Below the pieces are notes generated by a model. It ran no database searches, was not told the origin of the DNA, and saw nothing but the letters and a program-made list of their open reading frames with translations. From Chaenocephalus aceratus (lineage: Eukaryota; Chordata; Actinopteri; Perciformes; Channichthyidae), in the NCBI GenBank assembly GCA_023974075.1, contig JAMFTG010000072.1, forward strand, positions 232,001 through 296,000: a DNA stretch of 64,000 nucleotides, in the 5' to 3' direction. This document shows positions 13,301-22,915 of the stretch, piece by piece. Position 1 is the first letter of the stretch, and each line of letters starts with the position of its first letter. A program made the position numbers and the translations under genes.

Positions 13301-16300
13301 CCTGTGCTACTCTGATCCACTTCTCTATGATGCGGGCCCTCTGACCCGGTGAGGTTTGAGGCCCGTTGGAGGAAGTTGGACTGAAGTTGGCGTCTGTAGG
13401 CTGGCAGAGCAGGGACATGATGACCCGGTTAGTGACGGCGTTGAACTGCACAATGGTGGCTCGGATGGTGGGCGACATGTTTTCCTTCTTGTCTCGTTGC
13501 GACCACACACATCCCAGACACTGGTACGGCACCACTTTGACAAAGAGCGCCTGAAACGCCATGGAAACCAACCATTAGTCTTTGATTACGAATGTAAAAC
13601 CCAAGCAATGGTGGAAATAAATTCCATCCCGTCACATACCGAGTCCATTCGGGTGAGTTGATCTGCAATGGCTGCCGCGGAGAACTCCATGAATCCACCT
13701 TGATCCGGAGAGTTCTCACATCCTGAATCTTCATCCCCAGAAGCCTCCTCCTCTTGCTCCTCATCAGCAGAACTAACATCTTTATCAGCTTCTGAAGACG
13801 CACACAGAAATTAAGAAACAGTGAGCATGTCTTTATGCATTTCGTACGATGGCATCGCAAAAAGAAAGCCCTGATAATGTGTTCGTGTCATGTAATGGAG
13901 GATCACCTTCGTTCCGAAACGTCTTGAGCAGCGCCTCCGTCTGCCCGGCCAAAGAGCTAAAGTTAGGTTGGCTGCGCATGTTGTGATGAACCGCGGAACT
14001 GATCCTCAGGTGATCCAAAAGCAACCTGAGTGCCGGGTGAAGGGGAGAGTCCCTGAAGTCCTCGCTGTACTCATCCAACCATGTCTGGACAAAGGCCAAG
14101 AGAGGGCTGAGGAGGCAGAGATTCATTACTACGACACAACACCAGAGTAATATATTCAAACTACCCGGATAGGTTCAAGACCCCCGTGCATTAAGGAGCA
14201 TCTGTAACCCACCTGTTGTAGCATTCACTGTTGTCCAGATCTGAGGCAGCATTGTCTCTAATGGGAAGAAAAACATACTTTATTATTCTCCTCTAGCTGT
14301 TTTCTGTATATCTTTTAATTACCGTTTGCTCCTGCCCTCCCACTATCCTCACCCTGACCTTGAAACATGCCAACCGCAGTCTAAACCCACTCTGTCCATA
14401 ATTGTTGTTGTTGAAAGCCTCAGGATGATGATCACCTGCTGCTAGGTACTCATTACTACATCAAAGACACGGTTGCTTTGTCAGCGACACAATGCAGAAA
14501 AAGATCCTGACGCAACTTGGTGACTGTGTGAGCACCACCCGTGTTTTTCCCAGAATGCAGCACAAAGGAGATTACTTTTCACCCGAGGCTCTTCATCAAG
14601 TTCAAACATGAGCCTGTACTTTCTGATCGGAAAACCATAGAACAGGTTTAACTGTTCTAAATGTTAGCATAGTAGCAATACAAACGCACAACCAAAGCAA
14701 AGGGAAACTTATGAAAAGTGTGCTTGAATGCACAATGTTAATTAGGGGGGACTGAAATGTGTAACTCTTACCACTGAAGGAATAGTTTGTTGCTAAGCTA
14801 ACTGAGCAGCCAGTTAGGTTAGCATCTGGAAACATTTAACATACCCTTAAAAAAAACGAGTAATTTCCGGTAATTCCCTGAAAATTGACTAGAGGATTAT
14901 AAATTGCTCCTGTCAAGATTTGCACTCCAAGCTATCGTGTTTGGTTTTGTAATCAATCAAACATTGCAGTGGTTGCTGTACACACACACACAGCCAGCCA
15001 CACACACAGCCAGCCACACACACAGCCACACACACACCTGATTGAAGTCTGCACTTTTTTTAAGTACACTTGTCTAGTTATTTATATATACTTAAGCTAG
15101 CATTTTCAACCTCATTGGTGCTAAGCTAACCAGATGCTAGCTGTAGCTTCATATTTGCTGTATAGGCATGAGTGGTATTAATCTTCTGAACTCTTGGCAA
15201 GAAAGCCCATAAGTGTATTCCACAAAACAGCAAACGACCCATTAAGAAGAAAAGACCAGAGCAGGCACACGGTGATGTGAACATCGGTTGTACCTGTGAA
15301 AGAGCAGCTCGATAAGCTTTGAGGTACTGATGAAGGTCCTGTATGTGGAGAGGAAGATGCGGCTGTAGTCCTGCTCCTGGTTCTCAGGGTCGAGGATCTG
15401 ATTCACGAGGAGGTCCAGGGTGGCAGCTTTCAGACGCCGCACCTTGCAGGTTCGGTACTGAACAAAAGCACAACATGGACCCTCCGCTGCGGGGTTTGGG
15501 GAGAACGGGACGGGTTCTCGACGAAGAGTAATCCCATAAATCGCGCCATCCTCGAACTCCTCGCCCCACTCCTGCACTGGGTTCTGGGGAAGGGAGATAA
15601 TGATTGCTTATAAGTGAAAGTAATATTGCAAGAGTATATTATAAAGTGTTTCCTCCTTTTTTGTAGGTCTTTTGGAGAGAGATACATAATGCCTTACTTT
15701 CAATCACCATATTCAAATCCCAATTAAAAACCCACCTGTTCAAATCTGCTTACTCACTGTAGTGCTCCCCATTATATGTTTCATTTGTGTCCACTTGACT
15801 GTCTCCTCCATGATTTCCTGTTTGTGTTTTTATCTTGTTCTGTTGCCCATTAGCTTTTATTTAATTTATTTTTAATTAATTTAGTTTTTAAATTGTACGG
15901 TGTCCTTGGGTGTCATGAAAAATAAAATGTATTATTATTATTATTAAATGTCATGTGCCCATGGAGAGTAAGACTTTGATTTTTGGACTCATACCTCAAG
16001 AATGGACAAAAAAAAAGACAAATAACTATTAAATCTGTTGCTGGAGGCGAGTAAAAAAGCTCTTACAAGGAAGTGGTTAACACCAGATAGCCCAACGTTA
16101 AACGCATGGATGGATATTTACAAAATGGAGGGGATAACATAATCTGTCAATCACAAACTGGAACTATTTGTGTGACGATGGCGAAAGTGGACTGATTTCG
16201 TAAAACCTCATAAGCCAGATTTTATTTTTACAAACGTATGATTTTACCGTGTAGTCCTGATCGGTCCCTAATGTTCGCACCTTTTACTGTTTTTATTTTA

Positions 16301-19300
16301 TCTTTGTGTAAAAAAGAAAAAAGGCTTTTCGGACAGACAAACTTAAGATGTACAATTACTATGTCTTGAAAGAACACTGTAATGGTTTGCTGCCAAATGT
16401 CAATACAAAATATATTACAAAAAGAAAGAAAGTAGGACCAACGGATTGTTCCATTAATAAACTACTCTTGCAAGAATAAAATGTGAAAAAGTCCAAGCAG
16501 GAGTGATTTCTTATAAAAACTGTATAGGTATGTGCCATTCCCCGTTCTGCTCGGGTACCAAAGGTATACGTGCAATACACACTACTCTATATGTAGCAAT
16601 GTTTTGGGTGAAAACATCAGGGTAAGAGGGTGGGTGGTAGAGAGCCTCCATGTCCAGGCGAACCAACACAAACAAGTGACATAACATCCCAACTCCCAAC
16701 GAGAACCACAACAACTACGCAAAACCCGCTTACTAAGAACCACGTCTACAGATACTGCACAAACAGCTTAGTGTGTGATGGTAATAATTATCAGATCCAA
16801 CAACTTCAAGTTTTGTTCCTTGCGTAGTTACAATATCTAAAACAGGCTCTGGTGTCTTTTTTGCTTTTGAAAAGAGCATTACCTTGGTTTTATCCACATT
16901 TAAAAGAAGCTTTAATTCAGAGAGCTGAGTCTGAATAGTGTTAAAAACAGCCTGTAATTTAACACCAGCCTCCTTAATGGAGGGACCTGCACAGTACATC
17001 ACGGTATCATCCGCATACAAATGTAAAGTAGCTTCATCCACATTATCACCTACGCTGTTAATATATATGGAGAATAAAAGTGGTCCTAAAACAGAACCTT
17101 GTGGTACACCATTAGAAATGTTTAACCACTCAGAAGACAGCCCATCAAAGTGAACACATTGGGACCTTTCAGAGGCTTACTGAAACTAGGCTAAATGTGC
17201 TTACTCAGGACATGTTGGTTTTAGCCTGTGCTTGGTTTCCATTTAACAATTACACGGGCAGTGGATATTTCCTAGAACCTTATAGGTTCTTGTTTATGGA
17301 CCAATACCACTACGCAGGATTAGCTTACTCCATTATTCCACTGACTGTCATTTAAAAACCTGACATTTCCCTGAATGTTATAAGTTCACATGAATGTTTA
17401 TGGACAAATACAGGATTATCAAAGGTGAGCACATGAAATGCAAAACAGCCTGAATGCCAACAAGTTCCCAGAAGTATTCCTCAGTAACCAATTAAATAAA
17501 AGCCTTGTACGCCTGTAAGCAGTTTAGCAACAAGGCGGGTCATGATTTTGTGTAGACACTGTTTTTGTTATATATTCAGACATGAGAACACACCTGGTTT
17601 GATCTCGTGTTAATGAGTCTTGGCTCCTCCAGATCGCTCAATAGCACTAGACACGGCACCCACAATGCACCAGGGTTTATCGAGTAGGAATACTGAGCGC
17701 CTTGTTCAGGCTCTGATTATGTGAAGTACAACAGCTGTGGCGCATAAATTAAACAGTTTCAAAGAAGCCGCCTAACAATATGTATGTAAGCTACCACCAA
17801 CTCAATTATAAGGGTTACTGCTCAAAATTCAAGGAAGCAAAACTGGTTTCTCCTTCTCCTTCTCATAGTCAAATCACCTGCACGACAAAGCAGGTTGTGT
17901 TAACAATTCGATGTTGTTCAATTTCATTTTTGAGACTTAATAAAATTGCACCGTTTTCCACCCTAAAAAAACGTGTTGGAAGGATTTCAATATCTTCCGC
18001 AGATTTACTTTTAGAGCCGTGAACGTTGGTAGGGGGACGGATACAGCTGTGTACACTGCATTTAAAGTATATGGACGACTTCCCGTTCCCAGGGCAACAA
18101 AACAATTCTCACATTTCTGGGAAACTAAATCTCGCAGAATCCTATTTTTTGGAATAAACATAACGTTTGGACGAAATGTAAATGAAAACCTCCATGACAC
18201 TTCCAAAACACCACGCCTTCCAAACTTCCTGACCCAATTTGCAACACAGGATTTCTTTATTTCAATCCCAATGCCCAAACCAAAGCCATATCAAGAACAC
18301 TTCACGAGTAGACTTCCTTTACAAGGCCTCGTGTTGTATAATAACATCCAGTCTTGCAAAACGTTGTCTAATCTATCTCGTTAACATGCAAATCATTCAC
18401 AAAGCCATCCAGACACCCAGGAGTGAAAACAACTCAACATTCAATATGCTCCAAAGTAGAAAATCACTCGTCTCGAAAGGGGTTTGAATGAGTCCCATGT
18501 TCTTCCATCAAAACAGTTGTTTGTACAGTAATGTCTGAAGGTCATGCCTGCTCACAACAATGGTTTTAAATTGCGTATCCAGGGAGGACTCACATCCTAA
18601 TTTGCAAATCATTGAAATGTCTTCATGCAGAGACAGACGTGCAGCTGCACAAACCCCATTGTCCCTCACTGGGAGCGTTTGTTTTCTCCACAGAGGAGAA
18701 ACGGTGCATTGTGTCCGACTGTAACTCAGCGATGGAGGCACCGAGCACGACTGACATCCAGACCCAAAACCAAAACACTCCTCCATGTTGGCGTCGACAG
18801 CATTTTGGTTTGAATGGAGACGCAGATCACGTCTGTCTTGAATGACAGACTTGGACACAGGAAGTAAACACTGTCATGATATTCTGCAGCATCGGTTTTT
18901 GCAGATCAGAGGAAAGTTAAAACTGTGGGATCTTCAAACAACAGAACAACAAGTCTGTTAAAAACACTTACTGTTTAAAAATGTGAATTATATTGATGTT
19001 ACTTCCCAAAATGAAATAAAAAAAGTCAATATTGTGCCCATTAAAACAAGGATGTATGTCACATGCGTCAAACTCAAGGCCCGGGGGCCAAATCAGGGCC
19101 GTGGTGGATTTAATTTCGGCCCGCAGGATAATTTCTAATTCCTATTAGATCTGGCCCGTCGGTATATTGCAGCACGCCTTCCCTCCATCCTGAGGGTCTC
19201 CTCCGCTCAGAGCCCAAACATTGATGACCTTGCTCCCGAGATGAGACGCCAAGTGTCTGAGCTAGCATCTCAGAGCAGCACACTGACTTCAATGGATGCT

Positions 19301-20367
19301 TCCTTCTGCACTTTCTCTCTCACGACAACAGGGCGTGTTTGGAGGGAAATAGTTTTGTTGAAGCTGTTGTTGGCCTGTGGGGAAATGTACTCATAAGAAA
19401 TGAAGCTGCAGATCGAGCCATGAGAAATGAATGCAGCTGATTATTTAATGTTTAATGTTTTTATAGGCAATAATTTAAGCTTTGTTAGTTCCAGGTTTAA
19501 TATGTGCAATAAATTCATTTCAATAAGTTCTGCAATAAACATTGAACCAGTCCGGCCCTCCACTAGCACTGATTTTTTTATTTTGGCCCACTGTGTGTTT
19601 GAGTTTGACACCCCTGTATGTAATTTATGGCAACATGATTTGGAAATATCATGCAATTTATATATATATCCTTTATTTAACCAGGCAAAATACTCATTGA
19701 GATTAAAATCTGAGTGACCTGGCCAAGAAGGGCAGCATGTACAAAGTTAAAACAGATAAAACACAGACATGACAGGCAGACAAATACAGCTGTAAAACAC
19801 AAATAAAATGGCACATTAGCCAGTCAATAAGCGAAGTAAAACAAACTATTAAAATCATTCAAAACTGGCAACATTTAAACCGATTTTAGGAATTTAATCT
19901 GTTTTGTATTCTTTAATCTTCTGGGTGCTTCAATAACTGCCAGATATTCATTTTGCAGTAAAAACTGATGTCTGTCTCTATGTTTTAAATGTAATTATTG
20001 TACATGAGAGGCACAACATGAGGCTAGACTTGTTTGAAGCATTAGCAAAAAATACAAAAAACTGGACTGCAGATAAGACATGGGATACATTACAGATATT
20101 ATTTTTTGAATGTTTTTAAATATAAAGAGTGGCTGTTCTGAGTTTGCGTCTACATGGTTTATTGGAAGTCACTTTGGACTAAAACGTTATCATTTATTTA
20201 CACCTATAACATGAGGGAATCGCTCTGATTGGCTGCATGGAAACACATTACACGACAAACAATGCTGAGACTCTATTGATTAGCGTAACTCATGTATCGA
20301 TCCATTTATATTTCACAAGTATATAAGTATGTGTGTTACTCACCATTGTCAACTCCCATTTGCCCAT
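1217..20367 (-). CDS. rgl3: Ral guanine nucleotide dissociation stimulator-like (RGL family), complete
   Basis: Seventeen coding exons join in phase to 745 codons plus stop: 20344-20367, 15294-15583, 14213-14257, 13907-14106, 13640-13791, 13302-13550, 12514-12617, 12124-12208, 10663-10734, 10063-10149, 8098-8130, 7436-7557, 6859-6948, 5969-6098, 3841-4140, 1439-1553, 1217-1356. The order is RasGEF-N (about residues 40-175), an acidic linker, the catalytic RasGEF domain (about 225-490, with [28 protein letters not shown] and INFEKRRR), a Ser-rich region, and a C-terminal Ras-association domain (about 640-730). The family is known to be recruited by active Ras-type GTPases through the RA domain and to load Ral with GTP in the cytosol and at membranes. 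The start [13 protein letters not shown] resembles RGL3 and RGL1. RGL3 is preferred because human RGL3 and SLC44A2 share 19p13.2; RGL1 is the alternative. All introns read are GT-AG. No frame breaks were seen. Confidence 0.9.
1439..1553 (-). CDS. rgl3: rgl3 exon 16, RA domain
   Basis: 115 nt encoding [20 protein letters not shown] and [15 protein letters not shown], the central part of the RA ubiquitin-like fold. Acceptor TGTCTAG|TTGACG, donor AGAGAG|GTCAGA. Confidence 0.93.
1983..3180 (-). mobile_element. L2-type LINE, 3' half with reverse transcriptase remnant
   Basis: Read on the minus strand, the segment gives [19 protein letters not shown], a shifted [13 protein letters not shown] (the YADD catalytic box), [23 protein letters not shown] and [20 protein letters not shown], then [19 protein letters not shown], the usual order in fish L2-clade ORF2. 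At least one frameshift lies before the ADD box, so it is dead. It ends in the common 3' tail (complement of GGCAAGGCAAGTTTATTTAT) at 1983. It sits in the last large intron of rgl3, in the same orientation as the gene. Confidence 0.88.
3585..3641 (+). mobile_element. LINE 3' tail fragment
   Basis: ACAGCACTTTGG, then GTGCTATATAAATAAACTTG on the plus strand, the characteristic 3' end of fish L2-like LINEs, here without coding sequence. Confidence 0.55.
3722..3761 (-). repeat. partial duplicate of rgl3 exon 15 end and splice donor
   Basis: Forty bases that match 3831-3870 at 39 positions. They carry the last 30 coding bases of exon 15 ([10 protein letters not shown]) and the donor GTGAGT. The copy lies 109 bp downstream in the direction of transcription, next to a remnant (3762-3781) with a hAT-type end (CTACCACCTCTG). 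Confidence 0.85.
3841..4140 (-). CDS. rgl3: rgl3 exon 15, poly-Ser linker and start of RA domain
   Basis: 300 nt, phase 0. It encodes a Ser/Pro-rich stretch with a nine-serine run in TCC/TCT codons, then [16 protein letters not shown] and [20 protein letters not shown], the first strand of the Ras-association domain. The last 30 nt and the donor are repeated at 3722-3761. Confidence 0.9.
4384..5240. mobile_element. MITE with about 35-bp terminal inverted repeats
   Basis: The left end (GTGACCTGCTCTATCGAAAT) and the right end (complement GTGACCCGCTCTATCGAAAT) form inverted repeats around about 850 bp without coding sequence. The interior holds a GT microsatellite (4691-4733) and two diverged copies of TTAATATTCTGAAAGCCAA / TTTCATATTCTGAAAGCCAA. 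It is non-autonomous, in an rgl3 intron, and the superfamily is not determined. Confidence 0.65.
5969..6098 (-). CDS. rgl3: rgl3 exon 14, Ser-rich linker
   Basis: 130 nt encoding [20 protein letters not shown] and [13 protein letters not shown] repeat (GT dinucleotides in the transcript) begins about 10 nt downstream of the donor. Confidence 0.85.
6859..6948 (-). CDS. rgl3: rgl3 exon 13
   Basis: 90 nt encoding [20 protein letters not shown] and [11 protein letters not shown]. It matches the S-Y-x-LS-x-x-IEPP motif just after the catalytic domain. Donor CTCCTC|GTGAGTA. Confidence 0.88.
7436..7557 (-). CDS. rgl3: rgl3 exon 12, end of RasGEF
   Basis: 122 nt encoding [20 protein letters not shown] and [15 protein letters not shown], the last helices of the catalytic domain. 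Donor GGAGAG|GTGAGCT. Confidence 0.93.
8098..8130 (-). CDS. rgl3: rgl3 exon 11 (11-codon microexon)
   Basis: 33 nt encoding [11 protein letters not shown], the invariant NFEKRR motif of the catalytic domain. Acceptor TTGACAG|GGTGGG, donor AGAAGG|GTAAGTGG. Confidence 0.92.
8268..9393. mobile_element. TTAA-flanked MITE (GGTGGGGTAGGTAAG family), copy 1
   Basis: The ends are TTAAAGGTGGGGTAGGTAAG and its complement, with perfect TTAA at both borders (8268-8271, 9390-9393). Inverted repeats run about 38 bp through GGCTCGAG. The TTAA target is that of piggyBac-type elements. A second MITE is inserted at 8511-8938. This copy retains CACTTAAGATATTC at about 9290-9303, the empty form of the site occupied in copy 2 (25615-26355). 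Confidence 0.85.
8511..8938. mobile_element. nested MITE inside the TTAA element
   Basis: Long near-perfect inverted ends (GGGGGTTATTCCCTATCTTT and complement, extending about 80 bp to CAAACCCTGTC / GACAGGGTTTG) enclose about 430 bp without coding sequence. It interrupts the family consensus of the surrounding element, so it inserted later. The target duplication is unclear. Confidence 0.75.
10063..10149 (-). CDS. rgl3: rgl3 exon 10
   Basis: 87 nt, phase 0, encoding [20 protein letters not shown], the highly conserved VPYLGTFLTDLxMLDTAL block of Ral-GEFs. Donor GTGGAG|GTAAATA. Confidence 0.93.
10663..10734 (-). CDS. rgl3: rgl3 exon 9
   Basis: 72 nt, phase 0, encoding [20 protein letters not shown] followed by PREM. 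This is the poorly conserved insert ahead of the VPYLGT motif. Acceptor TCGACAG|GATGG, donor GAGATG|GTAAGTC. Confidence 0.8.
12124..12208 (-). CDS. rgl3: rgl3 exon 8
   Basis: 85 nt encoding [19 protein letters not shown] and [10 protein letters not shown]. It aligns with the F-x-x-L-x-x-IFSDxNN-x-L-x-SRE segment of RGL catalytic domains. Donor CTGGAG|GTGAGAA. Confidence 0.92.
12514..12617 (-). CDS. rgl3: rgl3 exon 7, RasGEF core (duplicated elsewhere)
   Basis: 104 nt encoding [20 protein letters not shown] and [14 protein letters not shown], the SCR block around the helical hairpin. Donor AACAG|GTAGGG. An identical copy of this exon lies in inverted orientation at about 35042-35145 in the intergenic region. 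Confidence 0.95.
12722..13240 (-). mobile_element. minisatellite-bearing MITE in rgl3 intron 6 (short array)
   Basis: It runs from GGAGTGGAGTACAAATACTT to CTTTCGCCATCTCTG, ends typical of a fish hAT-like MITE family rich in AAGTACTT words. About six copies of a 37-bp unit (core TACTTTCTACTTCTTACATG) lie at 12822-13045. The same unit in inverse orientation is expanded to about 80 copies at 31850-34830. It directly flanks exon 7. Confidence 0.7.
13302..13550 (-). CDS. rgl3: rgl3 exon 6, RasGEF catalytic core
   Basis: 249 nt, 83 codons, phase 0. Encodes [39 protein letters not shown] and [14 protein letters not shown], the most conserved blocks of Ral-GEF catalytic domains. Confidence 0.95.
13640..13791 (-). 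CDS. rgl3: rgl3 exon 5, acidic linker and start of RasGEF
   Basis: 152 nt. An acidic stretch ([17 protein letters not shown]) is followed by [13 protein letters not shown], the first helix of the catalytic domain. Donor GACTCG|GTATGTG. Confidence 0.9.
13907..14106 (-). CDS. rgl3: rgl3 exon 4, end of RasGEF-N
   Basis: 200 nt from acceptor TCCTCAG|CCCTCT to donor CGAAG|GTGATCC. Encodes [20 protein letters not shown] and [12 protein letters not shown], the typical W-x(4-8)-EDFRD motif of RasGEF-N in RalGDS-family proteins. Confidence 0.9.
14213..14257 (-). CDS. rgl3: rgl3 exon 3
   Basis: 45 nt between acceptor CATTAG|AGACAAT and donor ACAACAG|GTGGGTT, encoding [15 protein letters not shown]. 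In phase with both neighbours. Confidence 0.82.
15294..15583 (-). CDS. rgl3: rgl3 exon 2, start of RasGEF-N
   Basis: 290 nt between acceptor CCCCAG|AACCCAG and donor CACAG|GTACAACC. Encodes [20 protein letters not shown] and, further on, [20 protein letters not shown], the hallmark start of the RasGEF N-terminal motif. Confidence 0.92.
15688..15944 (+). mobile_element. LINE 3' end with ATT-repeat tail
   Basis: Plus strand: [16 protein letters not shown], then a 3' UTR ending GTCCTTGGGTGTCATGAAAA and an (ATT)n tail. This is the C-terminal end and tail of a Rex/L2-like LINE, 5'-truncated and without RT. Confidence 0.65.
16035..16240 (+). mobile_element. Tx1/L1-like LINE ORF2 C-terminal fragment
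   Basis: Plus strand, with stops: [20 protein letters not shown], then VNHKLELFV and RWRKWTDFV, resembling the extreme C-terminus of L1/Tx1-clade ORF2. It is a dead remnant in rgl3 intron 1. Confidence 0.5.
16733..17165 (-). mobile_element. non-LTR reverse transcriptase fragment
   Basis: Minus strand: [20 protein letters not shown], then [14 protein letters not shown] (catalytic YADD) and [20 protein letters not shown]. It is a well-preserved core palm segment of a LINE reverse transcriptase of a different family from the 1983-3180 copy, truncated at both ends. Confidence 0.85.
19062..19616 (+). mobile_element. hAT (Charlie-like) non-autonomous element, copy 1
   Basis: The ends GCGTCAAACTCAAGGCC and TTTGAGTTTGACACCCCTG are the inverted repeats of the vertebrate CAGGGGTGTCAAACTC family of hAT elements. 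Flanks TATGTCAC / TATGTAAT look like a decayed 8-bp duplication. The interior is related in inverted orientation to 52774-53359. It encodes remnants of a transposase-like C-terminus, frame-broken. Confidence 0.8.
19660..19960 (-). mobile_element. LINE 3' end fragment
   Basis: On the minus strand the sequence ends in the common fish LINE tail (complement of CTTTATTTAACCAGGC and CTCATTGAGATTAAAATC). No coding part is retained. Confidence 0.55.
20344..20367 (-). CDS. rgl3: rgl3 exon 1 (start)
   Basis: Eight codons, MGKWELTM, ending at donor AATG|GTGAGTAA, phase 0. The ATG is in context GACATGG. It joins in frame to exon 2 (NPVQEWGEE), matching the short N-termini before the conserved WGEE motif in RGL proteins. 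Confidence 0.75.
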
Positions 20368-20656
20368 GTCGTCCGGTATCCTAAGGAGTGTTGCTTTCCA
20401 TCTCGATAGGAATTGAAGCACTTAAAATAAACGTCCAACTTCGCGAGACAGTGTCTTTATGGCTGCATGCTGATTTAATAAAAACGCTTTTTTAATATCT
20501 TGTTTGGGGCTACATTAACGCGCCTGCATTAGAGTAAAAGACGTGTTACTCTGCAGAGTTTCAGCTACATCCTACAGCAGCACAGGAGTGAGGCTCTGTC
20601 AGCGGGAGAGGGTTAAAGTGTTCAGACCTGTTTCTGATCAGACTGAAACTCACCGG

Positions 20657-20664
20657 CTTTTATA
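20657..20664 (-). promoter_or_regulatory. rgl3: TATA box of rgl3
   Basis: TATAAAAG on the minus strand, about 290 nt upstream of the rgl3 ATG, with a GGCTCCTCCCCCTC GC-rich element just upstream. A start near 20630 and a 5' UTR of about 260 nt are inferred. Confidence 0.6.
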
Positions 20665-20705
20665 CAGGGAGGTACTCTGAGAGGGGGAGGAGCCAGAGGA
20701 GGGGC

Positions 20706-20764
20706 GTGCGTGCGTGTGTGTGTGTGTGTGCGTGCGTGTGTGTGTGTGCGTGTGTGCGTGTGTG
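20706..20764. repeat. GT microsatellite upstream of rgl3 promoter
   Basis: Imperfect (GT)n with GC interruptions, about 45-100 bp upstream of the TATA box. Its length may vary between individuals. Confidence 0.9.
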
Positions 20765-21054
20765 TACTTGTCTTTGGAAATAGATAGGTGGATAAGTACT
20801 CAGGGCTTCTACTTAACCCTTGTACTGTCTTCCTATAGACTAAAACTAAATAAATAATTACCCAAATCCGTGTTAAGCCATTTAAGCCAACTTTATTCTG
20901 ATTAAAATTGTACTCTTCTTTTTCAAAATGTACGGTGAATAGATCTCATTTACACTAAATTAATCATAATCTCTGAGTTAAAAAAGGCAAACATTTTGAA
21001 TAATTTCACAAAATGGACACCAGAAGGCTACAGATGCAAAACATTTCAACTAAA

Positions 21055-22187
21055 AAAAAGAGTGCATTATTCAAGTAGAGTACCATTTTGAGATACTTGT
21101 ACTTTACTTGAGTATTTCTATTTTATGTTACTAAGTACTTCTACTCCACTACAGTTCAGAGGTACATGGTGTACTTGTACTCCACTACATGTATTTAATC
21201 CCTTTAGTTACTTCACAGATGTGGATGAATGATGTGAAATATAATCAAGTGTTAAATCAGACTTTAGTTCCACCTGGAGTAAATCCACCAGCTACCCTGC
21301 AGTCTACAAAGCCATTCAGACTAGCTGCACCTTCACCAGCTTTGAGAACACTTTCATGATCAATCATTATAAAACACATCATATATATTATTCTGAAATG
21401 GACCAATCTGCACAACGACTACTTTTACTGTCTTTCACTATATTTAGATGAGAATACTTTTCTACTTTCACTTGAGGAACATTTTGAATGCAGGACTTTT
21501 ACTGTAACAGAGTATTCCTACACTCTGGTACTTCTACTTTCACTCAAGTACTAGATCTGAGTACTTCTACTTTTACTCAAGTACAAGATCTGAGTACTTC
21601 TACTTTTACTCAAGTACAAGATCTGAGTACTTCTACTTTTACTCAAGTACAAGATCTGAGTACTTCTACTTTTACTCAAGATCTGAGTACTTCTACTTTT
21701 ACTCAAGTACTAGATCTGAGTACTTCTACTTTTACTCAAGTACAAGATCTGAGTACTTCTACTTTTACTCAAGTACAAGATCTGAGTACTTCTACTTTTA
21801 CTCAAGTACAAGATCTGAGTACTTCTACTTTACTCAAGATCTGAGTACTTCTACTTTACTCAAGTACTAGATCTGAGTACTTCTACTTTTACTCAAGTAC
21901 AAGATCTGAGTACTTCTACTTTTACTCAAGTACAAGATCTGAGTACTTCTACTTTTACTCAAGTACAAGATCTGAGTACTTCTACTTTTACTCAAGATCT
22001 GAGTACTTCTACTTTTACTCAAGTACTAGATCTGAGTACTTCTACTTTTACTCAAGTACAAGATCTGAGTACTTCTACTTTTACTCAAGTACAAGATCTG
22101 AGTACTTCTACTTTTACTCAAGATCTGAGTACTTCTACTTTTACTCAAGAACAAGATCTGAGTACTTCTTCCACCTCTGATTGTTGG
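21055..22187 (+). mobile_element. hAT-like MITE carrying a 33-bp tandem array
   Basis: Left unique part 21055-21520, then about 20 copies of a 33-bp unit (GAGTACTTCTACTTTTACTC followed by AAGTACAAGATCT; some units shortened), ending CCACCTCTG. It is the inverted counterpart of 27152-28403, sharing both the unique part and the array. The left terminus is lost in A-rich sequence, so no target duplication can be read. Confidence 0.75.
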
Positions 22188-22915
22188 ATAAACAAAACGT
22201 TACCCAACATTTTAAGCAGGTAAAGTTTGTTCAGCCTCTGCAACAGCAACAATAACGTTTCATTAAAAGCCACACACAAGAATAACAATGGTGTAATATT
22301 ATAAAACTGACAGTGGTTATTCGGCATGAAGAGTTCTTTTGATATATTATGATAGATATTATTTCCGATAATTTACTAGACACAACTTGTCTCAAGCTCC
22401 ACTGAAGCGTCCGTTCTCATTACCCATGAACTGAAGTTTGCACATCACACTTTCATTAATTTAATATTGAGCAATTACTGGCTTCCAAACTAGTTAGTCA
22501 CCAAATCATGTAGGTACGAGTCCTTCAACTGAGAAATGTTTTCTTCAGTAGATGAATGCGAAAATAATCCTCCAATGTCAAAAGCTACACACATCTGTCT
22601 GCACAGTGAAGGGTAAACATCAGCCTGACACATGAAGTGAAGTGAAACTTTAAAATGCAGATTGCATCATCGGATGACTTCACCAGAGTACGTGTTAAGG
22701 CATCTTCCTAGAAAACATGCTTTGTTTACCTTAACGTAAAAGTATGTTTGAGGTAAAGGCATCAGCTAAGAGTCAAAGCCTGAAATAAGGACTGTGGTTT
22801 AAGAGATTTCTGAAAAAGGACTGGCAATAGACGAAAACATGACCATTAGCTAGATCAGGTCATGCTAAGAGGAAAGGCTTTTTGTAATAATGGTGAACAT
22901 CAAATTAAAGTTAAT

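Larger units (their letters stand above)
15584..20343 (-). other. rgl3 intron 1
   Basis: The 4.8 kb first intron holds the LINE fragments at 15.7-17.2 kb, a hAT-like element at 19062-19616 and a LINE tail at 19666-19760. From 17170 to 19060 I see only unique-looking AT-rich DNA with short spurious frames and no exon or RNA gene. Confidence 0.6.

Noticed and set aside
17780..18858. Overlapping short frames on both strands in rgl3 intron 1
   Set aside because: No splice context, no recognisable domains; typical chance frames in AT-rich intron DNA.
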